Positions 1-8,916 of a stretch of 17,728 nucleotides of DNA are shown piece by piece. Each line of letters begins with the position of its first letter. The stretch's first letter is position 1. Source of the DNA: Thioalkalivibrio sp. (GTDB lineage: Bacteria; Pseudomonadota; Gammaproteobacteria; Ectothiorhodospirales; Ectothiorhodospiraceae); assembly GCA_007120575.1 (NCBI GenBank), contig SKNJ01000100.1, positions 1 to 17,728 of the forward strand. The letters are read 5' to 3'. Both the position numbers and the translations under genes were made by a program. Under the pieces are notes generated by a model. That model did no database searches, was not told the DNA's origin, and saw nothing but the letters and a program-made list of their open reading frames with translations.

Positions 1-1111
1 CCAGGTCGCGGATCTCGGACACCGCGCTGTTCAGGTCCACCAGGCGGTCCTCGTTCATCTCTTCCTGCTGATCAAAGGTACGCAGCCGGGCCCCGACCTC
101 CGAACGGACATCACTGAAATTACCCAGGGCGGCATCCAGGTCCGCCAGCGCCGTGTTGGTGGCGGTGGCCAGGTTGGCGCGATTGTCCGGGGTTGCTCCG
201 CCCAGCTCGAGGGCCTCGATAATCGCGTCCAGTGTCTCGAACACGTCACGATGCTCGGCGCTGCGCGACAGCACCTCGTCGCCCACCTCCGGCGTGCCGC
301 TCAGGGTGATGCTGCGGCCGGCGAACTGGATCGATTCGCCCGGCACGTAGGGCGCCGTCTGGATCACGGCACCCCCCTCGTCCTCGATTACATAGTCCAG
401 CCCGTCGGCCCCGGGCTGGAACGTGATGGTGTAGTCCTGGGTATCGAGCGCCGCGGAATCCACGACGCCGGTGCGTTCGACCACCAGGGTGCTGCCCGGC
501 TCGCGGTTGGTGAGTTCGGCGCCCACCCGTCCATCGTTCTCGGGGATATCCATGAATACCCGGGCCCCCGTGTCACCCACCGGGAGCCGCCGCGTCGCGG
601 AGATCTCGACCTCGCGCACACTGCCGGTCCCCTGTGCTCCCTCGTAGCGCACCACCCCGTTACCATCCTGCTGGAACGGCTGCTCCAGCGAACGCGTTCC
701 GGCAAACAGGTACTCGCCGCTCGGGTCCCGGGTATTGGCGATGTCGTACAAGCCATCGCGGAGCTGACGCAGCTCGCCGGCCAGAAACGCGCGCGTCTCG
801 TTGGTCTGGCTGTCATTGTTGCCGGTCACCACCAGCTCGCGGGCCCGCTGCAGGAGATCGGTCGCGCCCTGCAACGACGACTCCTCCTGCTGCAGGCGCG
901 GCCGAGTATTGTCGATATTGCGCTGATACTGCTCGGTCGCCTGGATGATGCGTTCGAACTGGTTGACCTGGGTGGCCCCGCTCGGGTCGTCGGACGGCGA
1001 CAGGATGCGCTCGCCCCGGCCCAGCTGCATCGAGGTTCGGTTCAACTCGGCCTGCCCGCGCTGGATCTGGTCGATTCCGGTCTGGAAGATCTGGGTGGTC
1101 GAGATACGCAT
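1..1111 (-). CDS. flgL: FlgL, hook-filament junction protein (3' end outside window)
   Basis: FlgL is the second hook-filament junction protein (HAP3); it is exported through the flagellar type III apparatus and sits between FlgK and flagellin. The reading frame starts with ATG at 1111 (MRISTTQIFQTGIDQIQRGQ) and is open for 370 codons to the left edge, so the stop is missing. The N-terminal 50 residues are the flagellin-like D0/D1 coiled coil, with GERILSPSDDPSGA at about residues 33-46, the hallmark of FlgL/flagellin N termini. The visible end (residues about 345-370) is the start of the C-terminal D1 helix, so probably only some 35-50 residues are lost. It is the last visible gene of the flgB-L operon, 22 bp after flgK, with GGAG about 10 bases before the start. 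Position after flgK and the N-terminal motif exclude flagellin itself. Confidence 0.95.
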   Translation of the reverse strand, partial: MRISTTQIFQTGIDQIQRGQAELNRTSMQLGRGERILSPSDDPSGATQVNQFERIIQATEQYQRNIDNTRPRLQQEESSLQGATDLLQRARELVVTGNNDSQTNETRAFLAGELRQLRDGLYDIANTRDPSGEYLFAGTRSLEQPFQQDGNGVVRYEGAQGTGSVREVEISATRRLPVGDTGARVFMDIPENDGRVGAELTNREPGSTLVVERTGVVDSAALDTQDYTITFQPGADGLDYVIEDEGGAVIQTAPYVPGESIQFAGRSITLSGTPEVGDEVLSRSAEHRDVFETLDAIIEALELGGATPDNRANLATATNTALADLDAALGNFSDVRSEVGARLRTFDQQEEMNEDRLVDLNSAVSEIRDL

Positions 1112-1133
1112 GGTTCGTTACTCCGAATGGGCC

Positions 1134-3008
1134 TTAGCGGCGCACCGCGCCGAGCAGCGAATCGAACAGCGAGTTGCTCACCGAGATCACCTGGGCCGCG
1201 GCCTGGTAGGCCTGCTGATAACGGATCAGGTCGGCGGCCTCCTCGTCCAGATTCACCCCGGAGATCGCCTCGCGCTGGGCGCGGGCCTGCTCCAGTTGAG
1301 CCTGGGCCGAGTCATTTGCCACCTGGGCCTGACGCGTGCGCGTTCCGACATCCGCCAGCAGGCTGTTGTAGGCATCGCCAAAATTTCGCTGGCCCTCGAC
1401 CATGCGCTGTTCCTGCAGGTCCGCCATCGCCAGCATATTGCGATTGTCGCCGGGATAACCCTCGTTGGACGAGACCTCGAAGGTATCGCCATCGTCCGGT
1501 ACCCCGCGGATCTCCATCTCCCAGCCATTTGCCGTGACCGTGGTCACCCCGTCCGGATCCAGCGCAAAGGTATCGCCGTTGACCTCGAACTCCTGGGTCG
1601 TCCCGTTGTAGGTCACCACCGCGTCCGTCAGCAGGTCCGGGTCCGTGGCATCCACCGCCTGCACCGAGGCGATCGCGGCATCCCCGGTGTTGTCCTCACC
1701 CAGGTCCGCGCGCACCGCGGCCGCTGCCGCGATGCCCTCGGGCCGGGTCATTACCACCGACAAATCGCGGGCACCGTTGCGGGTCGGCTGGATCAGCCAG
1801 TTATCGCCATCCGCCGCCCCGGCAATGGTGCCGGTATCCACGCTGATCCCGTCGGCCTCGAGAACCCCGTTACCACTCGCCACCAGCTCGCCGTCCGAGA
1901 GCCGCCGCAGTTCATAGTCCGCCCCGTCATAGCTCAGACGATAGTCAGACGTCGTGACCGCGCGGCTATCCACGAAGGCGACCTCGGGCATGTCCGCGGT
2001 CGTATTGTTGCGCGCGGCGCGCACGGTCGGATCGCCGAGCCCGAAGATGTCGCCACCCAGCTGGTCGTTAAGGTCCAGCCCCAGACGGTTCTGCGCGTTG
2101 TATTCCGCGCCCACGTTCAGCGCCAGTTGCCCCAGGGTGTTCTGCGCGCGGTCGATCACCCCCGAACGCGTCTCCAGCAGCGCCCCCAGTTCGCCGCCCT
2201 GCACGAAACGGGTGATATTCACGGGATCACCCGCCGTGGCCAGCCCGATATCCGGCGAAAGGGGGTCACCCGACAGCGCATCCGCTACCAACTCGCGGTT
2301 GTTGCCGCCCAGCACCACCGCCTGGCCATTACCCACAAACACGTTCACCGCGCCGTCGTCCTGCTCGGTCACGCGCACGTCGATCTTCTCGGCCAGCTGG
2401 TTCAGCAGCCGGTCGCGCTGATCCAGCAGGTCGTTGGGTGTACCCTGGGTGGACTTGGAAACAATCTCGCGATTGAGACCGGCGATGGCATCGGTCAGCG
2501 AATTGACCTCGTTAACGCCAGTGCGGATCTGGCCATTGATGATCTCGCGCTGCTCCTGCAGACGGCGATCGATCGCACCGAAACGCTCGGCCAGCGACTC
2601 CGCCTCGGTCAGGAACACCGTACGCGCGGCGCTGGAAGTCGGATCGTTCGCAACATCCTGCGCGGCATCGAAGAAATCCTGCAGCACCGGGGTCAGACCC
2701 GAACTGGAGCTGCCCAGCAGGTCATCGATCCGCCCGGCCAGCGCGGCGCGCGCCTCCGCGTTGGATTGCGTCGAGATCGCGTTGCGCAGCTGCGTGTTCA
2801 CGAAATCGTCGGAGATCCGGCGGATCGTGCTGACATCCACGCCCTGGCCCATGTAACTGCCGCCCATGAACTGCGGGGGGCGGTTGGCCATTTCGGTGCG
2901 CTGGCGGCTGTAGCCTTCGGTCGCCGAATTCGCGATATTGTTGCTGGTGGTCCCGATCGCGCGCTGGAACGCCAGCAGCGCGGAGGTCCCGATCCCGGAC
3001 GTGCTCAT
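1134..3008 (-). CDS. flgK: FlgK, hook-associated protein 1
   Basis: FlgK (HAP1) forms the first junction layer on the distal hook and is exported with FlgN as chaperone (flgN is at 14070). The protein is 624 residues. The axial-protein N-terminal signature SNNIANSATEGYSRQ is at residues 22-36, followed by a D1 coiled coil (about 60-240), a long acidic beta-rich central region, and a C-terminal helix with NLDEEAADLIRYQQAYQAAA about 40 residues from the end, typical of FlgK C-terminal D0. An in-frame ATG at 3056 would add 16 residues, but it lacks a ribosome site and the family N-terminal helix begins at the 3008 ATG, which has GAGGG upstream. It is 62 bp downstream of flgJ and 22 bp upstream of flgL. 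I see no clear promoter of its own in the 62-bp gap. Confidence 0.96.
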   Translation of the reverse strand: MSTSGIGTSALLAFQRAIGTTSNNIANSATEGYSRQRTEMANRPPQFMGGSYMGQGVDVSTIRRISDDFVNTQLRNAISTQSNAEARAALAGRIDDLLGSSSSGLTPVLQDFFDAAQDVANDPTSSAARTVFLTEAESLAERFGAIDRRLQEQREIINGQIRTGVNEVNSLTDAIAGLNREIVSKSTQGTPNDLLDQRDRLLNQLAEKIDVRVTEQDDGAVNVFVGNGQAVVLGGNNRELVADALSGDPLSPDIGLATAGDPVNITRFVQGGELGALLETRSGVIDRAQNTLGQLALNVGAEYNAQNRLGLDLNDQLGGDIFGLGDPTVRAARNNTTADMPEVAFVDSRAVTTSDYRLSYDGADYELRRLSDGELVASGNGVLEADGISVDTGTIAGAADGDNWLIQPTRNGARDLSVVMTRPEGIAAAAAVRADLGEDNTGDAAIASVQAVDATDPDLLTDAVVTYNGTTQEFEVNGDTFALDPDGVTTVTANGWEMEIRGVPDDGDTFEVSSNEGYPGDNRNMLAMADLQEQRMVEGQRNFGDAYNSLLADVGTRTRQAQVANDSAQAQLEQARAQREAISGVNLDEEAADLIRYQQAYQAAAQVISVSNSLFDSLLGAVRR

Positions 3009-3070
3009 TCCCGTGTCCCTCGCGGCAACATCGGCTCCGAATTCTGGCTGGTCCATGGCTGGTTCATACT

Positions 3071-4090
3071 TTACCCCTCGTTTCGGGTAACGGCAGGCTG
3101 CGCCGCAACTTGAGTGCCCGACGCATCGCGATATCCCGCGATCTGCTCCCGCACCCGCAAGACCTTGTCCGCATAGGCCGGGTCGGTCGCGTATCCGGCA
3201 TCCTGCAATTCGCGGATGTAGGTCGCATCGTCGCCCGCCTGCAGCGCGCGGTGGTAGCGCGGGTTGTCGCGGATGAAATCCACATAGTCGGCGAACGACT
3301 GCGCCGGGTCGGCATAGGCACGAAACCGGGCCTGCTCGCGCTGGGCGACGCCATCGCGATATTCCAGCGTCCCTACCGACACGCGGTCGCCGTCCCAGCG
3401 GCCGTCCGCCTTGATACCGAACAGGTTGAAGCTCGGTTCGCCATCGGCGCGCGACGGCACATGCTGACCCCAACCGGTCTCCAGCGCGCTTTGCGCCAGC
3501 AGGATACCCGGGTCCACCCCCAGCCGGTCCGCGGCCGCGCGGGCCAGCGGTTCCAGGGTGTGCACGAACTCCGCGGCATCGCGCGGCGGCCAGTCCACGG
3601 CAGCGGCACGCGGCGCCGCGGTATCCCCCGACGCGGCCTCCGGGGCCCCCGCGCCGGGCGTATTCACCGGGCTCGACTCGCGGGGCTCCAGGGCCCGCAG
3701 GTCACCGCGTCGATGCGGCAATTCCAGGGCAGCCTGGCGCTCCGGGTCGTGCAACTCGGCGGCACTCGCCTGCTGCTGCGAGAGCTGGCGCACCAGCACC
3801 TCGCGCAGCCCCAGGCCATCGCCCTGGCTCATCGCCCGGGCGACCTCCTGGTCCTGCATCTCCAGGTACATCTTCGACTGCTCGTTGTCGAACAGGCCAT
3901 CGCCCAGCGAGGCATCCCGCATCTGCTTGAGCATCTGTCCGATCAGCATCGCCTCGAATTCGCGCGCGACCGCGTCCAGCCCCCCGGCATCGCCGCCCTG
4001 GGCCGCCCGGCCCAGATCGCGCAGCCCCGCGGGATCGGAGGCCAGCGCCGAGCGGGCCTGCATCTGCAGGTCGACGCCGTGGTTCACCAT
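3071..4090 (-). CDS. flgJ: FlgJ, rod-cap protein fused to peptidoglycan hydrolase
   Basis: FlgJ caps the growing rod in the periplasm and opens the peptidoglycan so the rod can pass. The protein is 339 residues and has the two-domain form of beta/gammaproteobacteria. Residues about 35-105 are the rod-binding domain (EFEAMLIGQMLKQMRDA, then DNEQSKMYLEMQDQE). A Pro/Ala/Gly-rich linker covers about 115-165. Residues about 170-322 are a GH73-type glucosaminidase/muramidase domain with ILLAQSALETGWGQ (catalytic Glu204 by analogy with Salmonella Glu184) and NLFGIKADGRWDG. The ATG at 4090 overlaps the flgI TGA by one base (TGATG), implying translational coupling. The C-terminal 20 residues are low complexity. 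Identification is firm; catalytic activity is inferred from the retained residues. Confidence 0.96.
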   Translation of the reverse strand: MVNHGVDLQMQARSALASDPAGLRDLGRAAQGGDAGGLDAVAREFEAMLIGQMLKQMRDASLGDGLFDNEQSKMYLEMQDQEVARAMSQGDGLGLREVLVRQLSQQQASAAELHDPERQAALELPHRRGDLRALEPRESSPVNTPGAGAPEAASGDTAAPRAAAVDWPPRDAAEFVHTLEPLARAAADRLGVDPGILLAQSALETGWGQHVPSRADGEPSFNLFGIKADGRWDGDRVSVGTLEYRDGVAQREQARFRAYADPAQSFADYVDFIRDNPRYHRALQAGDDATYIRELQDAGYATDPAYADKVLRVREQIAGYRDASGTQVAAQPAVTRNEG

Positions 4091-5283
4091 CAGATCACCA
4101 CCAGTTCCGCGCGCAAAGCCCCGGCCTCGCGCAGGGCCTCGAGGATCGCGACCAGGTCGCCGGGGGCCGCCCCGACGTTGTTCACCGCGCGCACGATCTC
4201 GTTAAGCGAGGTGCCCGGGTCGAACAGGAACATGGTGTTGTCCCCTTCCTCGATGGCGATATCGGTATCCGGCTGGACCATCGCCTCGCCGGGCGCAAAC
4301 GGCGGCGGCTGCACCACCTGCGGGGCCTCGGTAATGGTGACCGTCAGGCTGCCATGCGACACCGCGGCCGGGGTGACCTGCACACTGGACCCGATCACCA
4401 CGGTGCCAGTCCGCGAATTGACGATCACCCGCGCGGGCGGCGTGCCGCGCTCGATCGGGAGGTTCTCCAGTTCCGCCACAAAGCTCACCCGATGGTTCGC
4501 GCTGGCCGGGGCCCGCACCTGTACCGAGGAACCGTCGAGGGCGCGCGCCACGCCCGCACCGAAGGTGTCATTCACTGTCTGTGCCAGGCGATTCGCGGTC
4601 GTGAAATCCGGCCGGTGCAGATTCAGCACCACATGCTCGCCCTGGGCGAACGCAGTCGGCACCTCGCGCTCCACCGTGGCCCCGTTGGGGATACGCCCGA
4701 CGCTCGGCACGTTCACGGTAATCCGCGACCCGTCGCGGCCCTCGGCCCCAAACCCGCCGACCACCAGGTTGCCCTGGGCAATGCTGTAGGTCTGGCCATC
4801 GGCGCCCTTCAGCGGCGTCATCAGCAGGGTCCCGCCACGCAGGCTGGTGGCATTACCCATCGACGACACGGTGATATCGATACGCTGGCCGGGCTTCGCG
4901 AACGGCGGCAGATCGGCGGTCACCATCACCGCCGCGACATTGCGCAATTGCGGGTTCGCGGCATCCGGTGTCAGCCCGAGCTGGCCGAGCATGTTGTTCA
5001 GGCTCTGAATGGTGAACGGCGTCTGGGTCGTCTGGTCCCCCGTCCCGTCCAGACCGACCACCAGTCCGTACCCGACCAGCTGGTTCTCGCGCACCCCGGA
5101 GACGCTCGCCACGTCCTTCACCCTCTCGGTGTAGGCGCGCTCCTGCAGCGCGGCCTGCTGCTGGATCGCAGTCTGTGCCGCGACACCCTGGAGGCCCGCC
5201 AGCATCAGCCCCAGCGCCACCAGCAGGGACAGCAGCAGCCGGGGGGCCGGCAGAGTGAGTGCGATCCGCAAATTCGTGTTCAT
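4090..5283 (-). CDS. flgI: FlgI, flagellar P-ring protein
   Basis: FlgI assembles the P ring around the rod in the peptidoglycan layer after Sec export and with help from the chaperone FlgA (flgA is at 12921). From the chosen ATG the protein is 397 residues. It has a Sec signal peptide (basic start, hydrophobic stretch [16 protein letters not shown], likely cleavage after VAA36), then [20 protein letters not shown] and [11 protein letters not shown], which are the strongly conserved FlgI N-terminal blocks, and the C-terminal [20 protein letters not shown], which is equally typical. An upstream in-frame ATG at 5337 adds 18 polar residues before the signal peptide and has no ribosome site; the 5283 ATG has GGAG about 10 bases upstream. 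Its stop overlaps the flgJ start. Confidence 0.96.
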   Translation of the reverse strand: MNTNLRIALTLPAPRLLLSLLVALGLMLAGLQGVAAQTAIQQQAALQERAYTERVKDVASVSGVRENQLVGYGLVVGLDGTGDQTTQTPFTIQSLNNMLGQLGLTPDAANPQLRNVAAVMVTADLPPFAKPGQRIDITVSSMGNATSLRGGTLLMTPLKGADGQTYSIAQGNLVVGGFGAEGRDGSRITVNVPSVGRIPNGATVEREVPTAFAQGEHVVLNLHRPDFTTANRLAQTVNDTFGAGVARALDGSSVQVRAPASANHRVSFVAELENLPIERGTPPARVIVNSRTGTVVIGSSVQVTPAAVSHGSLTVTITEAPQVVQPPPFAPGEAMVQPDTDIAIEEGDNTMFLFDPGTSLNEIVRAVNNVGAAPGDLVAILEALREAGALRAELVVI

Positions 5284-5340
5284 GCCGTGTGTCTCCGAAG
5301 ACTTCCGCGTGACAGGGGTTCCGATGTGGTCCGTCATGCG

Positions 5341-6039
5341 TCAGAACGGCCACCAGCCGCTGTTGAAGAAGCGCGTGATCCAGCCCGGGGTATTGCTGTC
5401 CGCGAGGACCCCGGTGCCGCCGTAATAGACTCGCGTGTTCGCGACCTGGGTCGAGAGCACCGTGTTGTTGGTGGTGACATCCACCGGACGCACAATCCCG
5501 CGAAAGCGCACGAACTCCTCGCCCTGATTGATGCCCAGCCACTTCTCCCCCTGCACCACCAGGTTGCCGTTGGGCAGCACCTCGGCCACCGTGACAGTGA
5601 TCTCGCCATCCAGCCGGTTGCTCTGCGAAGAATCGCCGCCGCCGTCAAAATCGCGCGAGCTGTTGTTGCTGGCGCTGAACAGCGGCCGCCCCCCGCGCCG
5701 CGCCGGACCGCCGAATGCCTCCAGGTTGCCCAGCTCCAGGGTTGAATCCTTGTTGGTCGAGGTCGACGCCGACTTCTGCGCATTGGTGTTCTCGGCCAGG
5801 ATCACCGTCAGGATGTCCCCGACCCGGCGCGCCTTGTAGTCCTCGAACAGGCCCTGCGCATGCGCCACCTGATAGATGCCGCCATTGTTCTGCGCCTGCG
5901 GCACCGGTTGCGGCGGCATGCTGGGCTGGAACTCGGCATTGTCGCCGGGCTTGGTGGGCTGTACCGCGGCACAGGCCGACAGCAGCATCGCGCCCGCGAG
6001 GGCGGCCGTCACATGCAGCGGGAAGCGTAGCGAAGTCAT
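5341..6039 (-). CDS. flgH: FlgH, flagellar L-ring lipoprotein
   Basis: FlgH is the outer-membrane lipoprotein that forms the L ring, the bushing for the rod in the outer membrane. From the ATG at 6039 it is 232 residues. It starts with a short signal peptide and a lipobox LSAC with the lipidated Cys23. The mature part carries GLFEDYKARRVGDILTVILA and ENTNAQKSASTSTNK, then GEITVTVAEVLPNGNLVVQG, blocks conserved in FlgH. The end, GWITRFFNSGWWPF, is also typical. A TTG codon four positions upstream (6051) could extend it but would overlap flgG and is less likely than ATG; the ATG has only a weak GGGT element. It lies 4 bp after flgG and 57 bp before flgI, so coupling with flgG translation is likely. 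Confidence 0.95.
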   Translation of the reverse strand: MTSLRFPLHVTAALAGAMLLSACAAVQPTKPGDNAEFQPSMPPQPVPQAQNNGGIYQVAHAQGLFEDYKARRVGDILTVILAENTNAQKSASTSTNKDSTLELGNLEAFGGPARRGGRPLFSASNNSSRDFDGGGDSSQSNRLDGEITVTVAEVLPNGNLVVQGEKWLGINQGEEFVRFRGIVRPVDVTTNNTVLSTQVANTRVYYGGTGVLADSNTPGWITRFFNSGWWPF

Positions 6040-6043
6040 CACG

Positions 6044-6832
6044 TTACCCAATGGTCTGGTTGACGAACTGCAGCGACTGATCGGCCGCCGAGATGGCCTT
6101 GGAATTGACCTCGTAGGCGCGCTGGGTCTCGATCATGTTCACCAGCTCCTCGGCGATGTTCACGTTCGAGGTCTCCAGCGAGCCCTGCACCAGGGTGCCG
6201 GTGCCGTTCAGGCCCGGTTGCGCCTGCTGAGCGACCCCCGAGGCGGCGGTCTCCTGGAACAGGTTCTCGCCGATCGCCTGCAACCCGGCCGGGTTCACGA
6301 AATCCGCCAGCTGGATGTTGCCCAGTTCCACCGGATCCGGCTGCCCCGGGATCTGCGCGGTCACCGTGCCGTCCTTGCCGATCGCCAGGGTCTGGGTATC
6401 CTCCGGCACGAACAGGCCCGGCTGCAGCGGGTAGCCGTTGGACATCACCACCTCGCCATCCGCGTTCATCTGGAAGCTGCCATCGCGGGTGTACCCGAGG
6501 TCGCCGCTCGGCAACAGGATCTGGAAGAATCCGCGGCCCTCGATCGCCACATCCAGCGAGTTGTCGGTCTGCTGCAGGTTGCCCTGGGTGAACATCTTCT
6601 CGGTGGACACCGTGCGCACCCCGGTACCGACCTGCAGGCCCGACGGGAGCTGCTGGTCCTGGGTGGCCTGCGCGCCCGGCTGGCGAACGGTCTGATAGAT
6701 CAGATCCTCGAACACCGCGCGGTCCTTCTTGAAGCCCGTGGTGTTCACATTGGCCAGGTTGTTCGAGACCGTCGACATGCGCGTGTGCTGCGCGTCGAGG
6801 CCGGTCTTGGCGATCCACAGTGCCTGGTTCAT
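6044..6832 (-). CDS. flgG: FlgG, distal rod protein
   Basis: FlgG polymerises into the distal rod, the drive shaft that crosses the P and L rings. The protein is 262 residues, the usual length. It shows the axial N-terminal signature SNNLANVNTTGFK at residues 23-35, IEGRGFFQILLPSGDLGYTR in the middle, and the C-terminal EELVNMIETQRAYEVNSKAI plus AADQSLQFVNQTIG, all close to family consensus. The ATG at 6832 has a strong AGGAG seven bases upstream. It is preceded by flgF (43 bp) and followed by flgH (4 bp). Distinguished from FlgF by near-perfect matches to the FlgG ends and by full length. Confidence 0.97.
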   Translation of the reverse strand: MNQALWIAKTGLDAQHTRMSTVSNNLANVNTTGFKKDRAVFEDLIYQTVRQPGAQATQDQQLPSGLQVGTGVRTVSTEKMFTQGNLQQTDNSLDVAIEGRGFFQILLPSGDLGYTRDGSFQMNADGEVVMSNGYPLQPGLFVPEDTQTLAIGKDGTVTAQIPGQPDPVELGNIQLADFVNPAGLQAIGENLFQETAASGVAQQAQPGLNGTGTLVQGSLETSNVNIAEELVNMIETQRAYEVNSKAISAADQSLQFVNQTIG

Positions 6833-6875
6833 GGTGTTCTCCTGTCGTGTCTCTCGATGGCCGCCCGCACCGGCA

Positions 6876-7616
6876 TCAACTGATGCCCAGCAAGCGGTTG
6901 CTGTTCTGTTCCAGGGTGTTGGCGCTGTCCATCATCTTCACCTGCATCTCGAAATGCCGGGACAGCTCGATCATCCGTGTCAGGGCCTCGACGGTGTTCA
7001 CATTGCTGCCCTCCAGCATGCCGCTGACCACGCGCACCTCCGCGTCCGCATCGGCCTCGCCGCCGCCGGCCAGGCGGAACAGTCCGTCATCCCCGCGTTC
7101 CAGTTCGTTCACATCCGGGTTCACCAGGCGGATACGTTCGATCGCCGCCAGGGCCTCCGGCCCCACGCCCTGCGGACGCACGCTGATGGTCCCGTCGGTA
7201 CCGATCTCGATCTTCTCCGCCGGCGGGATCGCGATCGCCCCCCCGTCACCCATCACCTGATGCCCGTGGGCATTGCGCAGCAGGCCGAACGCATCCACAT
7301 GCAACGCGCCGGCGCGGGTGTAGCCCTCCTCGCCGTTCGGTCCCTGCACCGCGATGAACCCGTCGCCATCAATGGCGATATCCAGTTCCCGCCCGGTGCT
7401 GCGCATCTTGCCGTGGCCGAAATCCACGCCATCGGTGCCGACCTGTGCGTAATCCCGCGAGGCATGTACGGGGCCGCGTACCGGGGCGTTGTGCGCATTC
7501 GCCAGGGCCTGACGAAAGCCGTCGGTATTGGCATTCGCCAGGTTGTGATTGTTGACGGCCTGCGCGTGCATGGTCTCCTTCGCACCCGACATCGCGATGT
7601 ACAGAAATCGATCCAT
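6876..7616 (-). CDS. flgF: FlgF, proximal rod protein
   Basis: FlgF is a minor rod subunit lying below FlgG. The protein is 246 residues. The start MDRFLYIAMSGAKETMHAQA is characteristic of FlgF, and the axial motif appears in a variant form, NNHNLANANTDGFRQAL at residues about 22-38. The C-terminal part has GSNVNTVEALTRMIELSRHF and ends in NSNRLLGIS, a FlgF-type end that differs from the FlgG ending. The ATG at 7616 is preceded by GAGAGGG. It sits between flgE (34 bp) and flgG (43 bp), the standard order. Confidence 0.96.
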   Translation of the reverse strand: MDRFLYIAMSGAKETMHAQAVNNHNLANANTDGFRQALANAHNAPVRGPVHASRDYAQVGTDGVDFGHGKMRSTGRELDIAIDGDGFIAVQGPNGEEGYTRAGALHVDAFGLLRNAHGHQVMGDGGAIAIPPAEKIEIGTDGTISVRPQGVGPEALAAIERIRLVNPDVNELERGDDGLFRLAGGGEADADAEVRVVSGMLEGSNVNTVEALTRMIELSRHFEMQVKMMDSANTLEQNSNRLLGIS

Positions 7617-7650
7617 GGTCTGGCCCTCTCGTATCCGTCAGTCCGCGGCG

Positions 7651-8883
7651 CTAGCGGATGTTGATGATGGTCTGGGTGACCTGGTCGGCCGCGGAGATCG
7701 TCTGCGCGTTCGCCTGGAAGTTGCGCTGCGCGGTGATCAGATTCACCAGTTCCTGGGCGATATCCACGTTCGAGGCCTCCAGCGCCCCGGACTGGATCGT
7801 CCCCAGATTCCCGGTACCGGGCGCGGCAAACACCGGTTCGCCCGCCGAGAACGTCTCCGCCCAGTTGTTGTTGCCCAGTTGTTCGAGGCCCTGCGGATTG
7901 GTGAAGTTGGCCATCGCCACCTGCCCCAACACCGTCGACTGGCCATTGGTGAAACGCGCAAACACCGCCCCGGACTGATCGATGTCGATCCCGGTCAGGC
8001 GCCCGGAGGCAAAGCCGTTCTGGTTCAGGTCGTTGACCGCATAATCGCCGCCATACTGCGTGGTCCCGCCGAAATCGAGCTCGAACACCAGGTCCTCGGC
8101 GCCATTGCCCAGATCGGCGGTCGGCACAGTCACCTCGGCCGGATCCGGGGCCACATCCACCAGCTGACCGGAACCGTCAAACTCCAGATCGAAAGCCGCG
8201 TATTCCTCGCCTTCCACCCCCACATGCACGGTCCACTCGAGATCGTTCGGGCCCTTCACGAAATACATGCTCGCGTCGCGCGCGGTACCCAACGAGTCAT
8301 ACACCGTCAGCGAGGTAGAAAAGTTGTAGGTCTCCGGATCTTCCAGATCGAACGGTGCCACCGGCGGTTCTTCCGCATCCGAACGCAGATTCACCAGCGC
8401 CTCGACATCGGTAGTGGCCTGAGGCGGCGCATCCCCGGTCTGCAGACGCAGGTCCTGAAGCTGGCCGGTGTTGAACTCCGCCTCGGCGGACCCCGGGGTC
8501 TGCGGCGGATAGCCCTGCAGCTGTTGTCCCTGGCTGTTCACCAGGAATCCCTCGCGATCCACCTGGAATTCGCCCGCGCGGGTGAAAACTCGGCTGCCAC
8601 CATCGCTGAGGACAAAAAAGCCCTCGCCATTGATCGCCAGATCCAGGCCGTTCTCGGTGAACTCGGTCCGGCCCTGCGAGAACTGCTGGCTGACCGCCAG
8701 CAGACTGGTACCGGAACCGATCGCGGTCTGGCTGATGCCGCCAAAGCTCTGGGCAAACACGTCGCCAAACTCGGCACGCGAACGCTTGAACCCGGTGGTG
8801 CCCGAATTGGAGACGTTGTTGCCGGTCGTCTGCAGGTCGGCCTGGGCCGCGTTCAGTCCGCTCAATCCGATATTGAAAGGCAT
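7651..8883 (-). CDS. flgE: FlgE, flagellar hook protein
   Basis: FlgE is the hook subunit, the flexible joint between rod and filament, exported by the flagellar type III system and assembled under the FlgD cap. The protein is 410 residues, within the family range. It begins MPFNIGLSGLNAAQADLQTT and continues with NNVSNSGTTGFKRSRAEF (residues about 22-39); LAINGEGFFVLSDGG and the C-terminal ELVNLITAQRNFQANAQTIS with AADQ follow family consensus. The centre is rich in Asp and Glu, as in proteins of salt-adapted bacteria. The ATG at 8883 has a strong GGAGGA site. It lies 33 bp after flgD and 34 bp before flgF. Confidence 0.97.
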   Translation of the reverse strand: MPFNIGLSGLNAAQADLQTTGNNVSNSGTTGFKRSRAEFGDVFAQSFGGISQTAIGSGTSLLAVSQQFSQGRTEFTENGLDLAINGEGFFVLSDGGSRVFTRAGEFQVDREGFLVNSQGQQLQGYPPQTPGSAEAEFNTGQLQDLRLQTGDAPPQATTDVEALVNLRSDAEEPPVAPFDLEDPETYNFSTSLTVYDSLGTARDASMYFVKGPNDLEWTVHVGVEGEEYAAFDLEFDGSGQLVDVAPDPAEVTVPTADLGNGAEDLVFELDFGGTTQYGGDYAVNDLNQNGFASGRLTGIDIDQSGAVFARFTNGQSTVLGQVAMANFTNPQGLEQLGNNNWAETFSAGEPVFAAPGTGNLGTIQSGALEASNVDIAQELVNLITAQRNFQANAQTISAADQVTQTIINIR

Positions 8884-8916
8884 ATTGTGCTTCCTCCGTT
8901 TAGCGTGCGGTCCGCA

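Noticed and set aside
3028..3073. Sigma-28-like boxes TAAAGTAT and GCCGATGT between flgJ and flgK
   Set aside because: They are about 30 bases apart instead of 11, and the first includes the flgJ stop codon.
945..3113. Plus-strand 722-codon open frame antisense to flgK and flgL
   Set aside because: It mirrors the codon structure of the real genes on the other strand in GC-rich DNA, has an Arg/His/Gln-rich composition and no recognisable domain.
5284..5337. Upstream ATG start for FlgI at 5337
   Set aside because: It would put 18 polar residues before the signal peptide and lacks a ribosome site.
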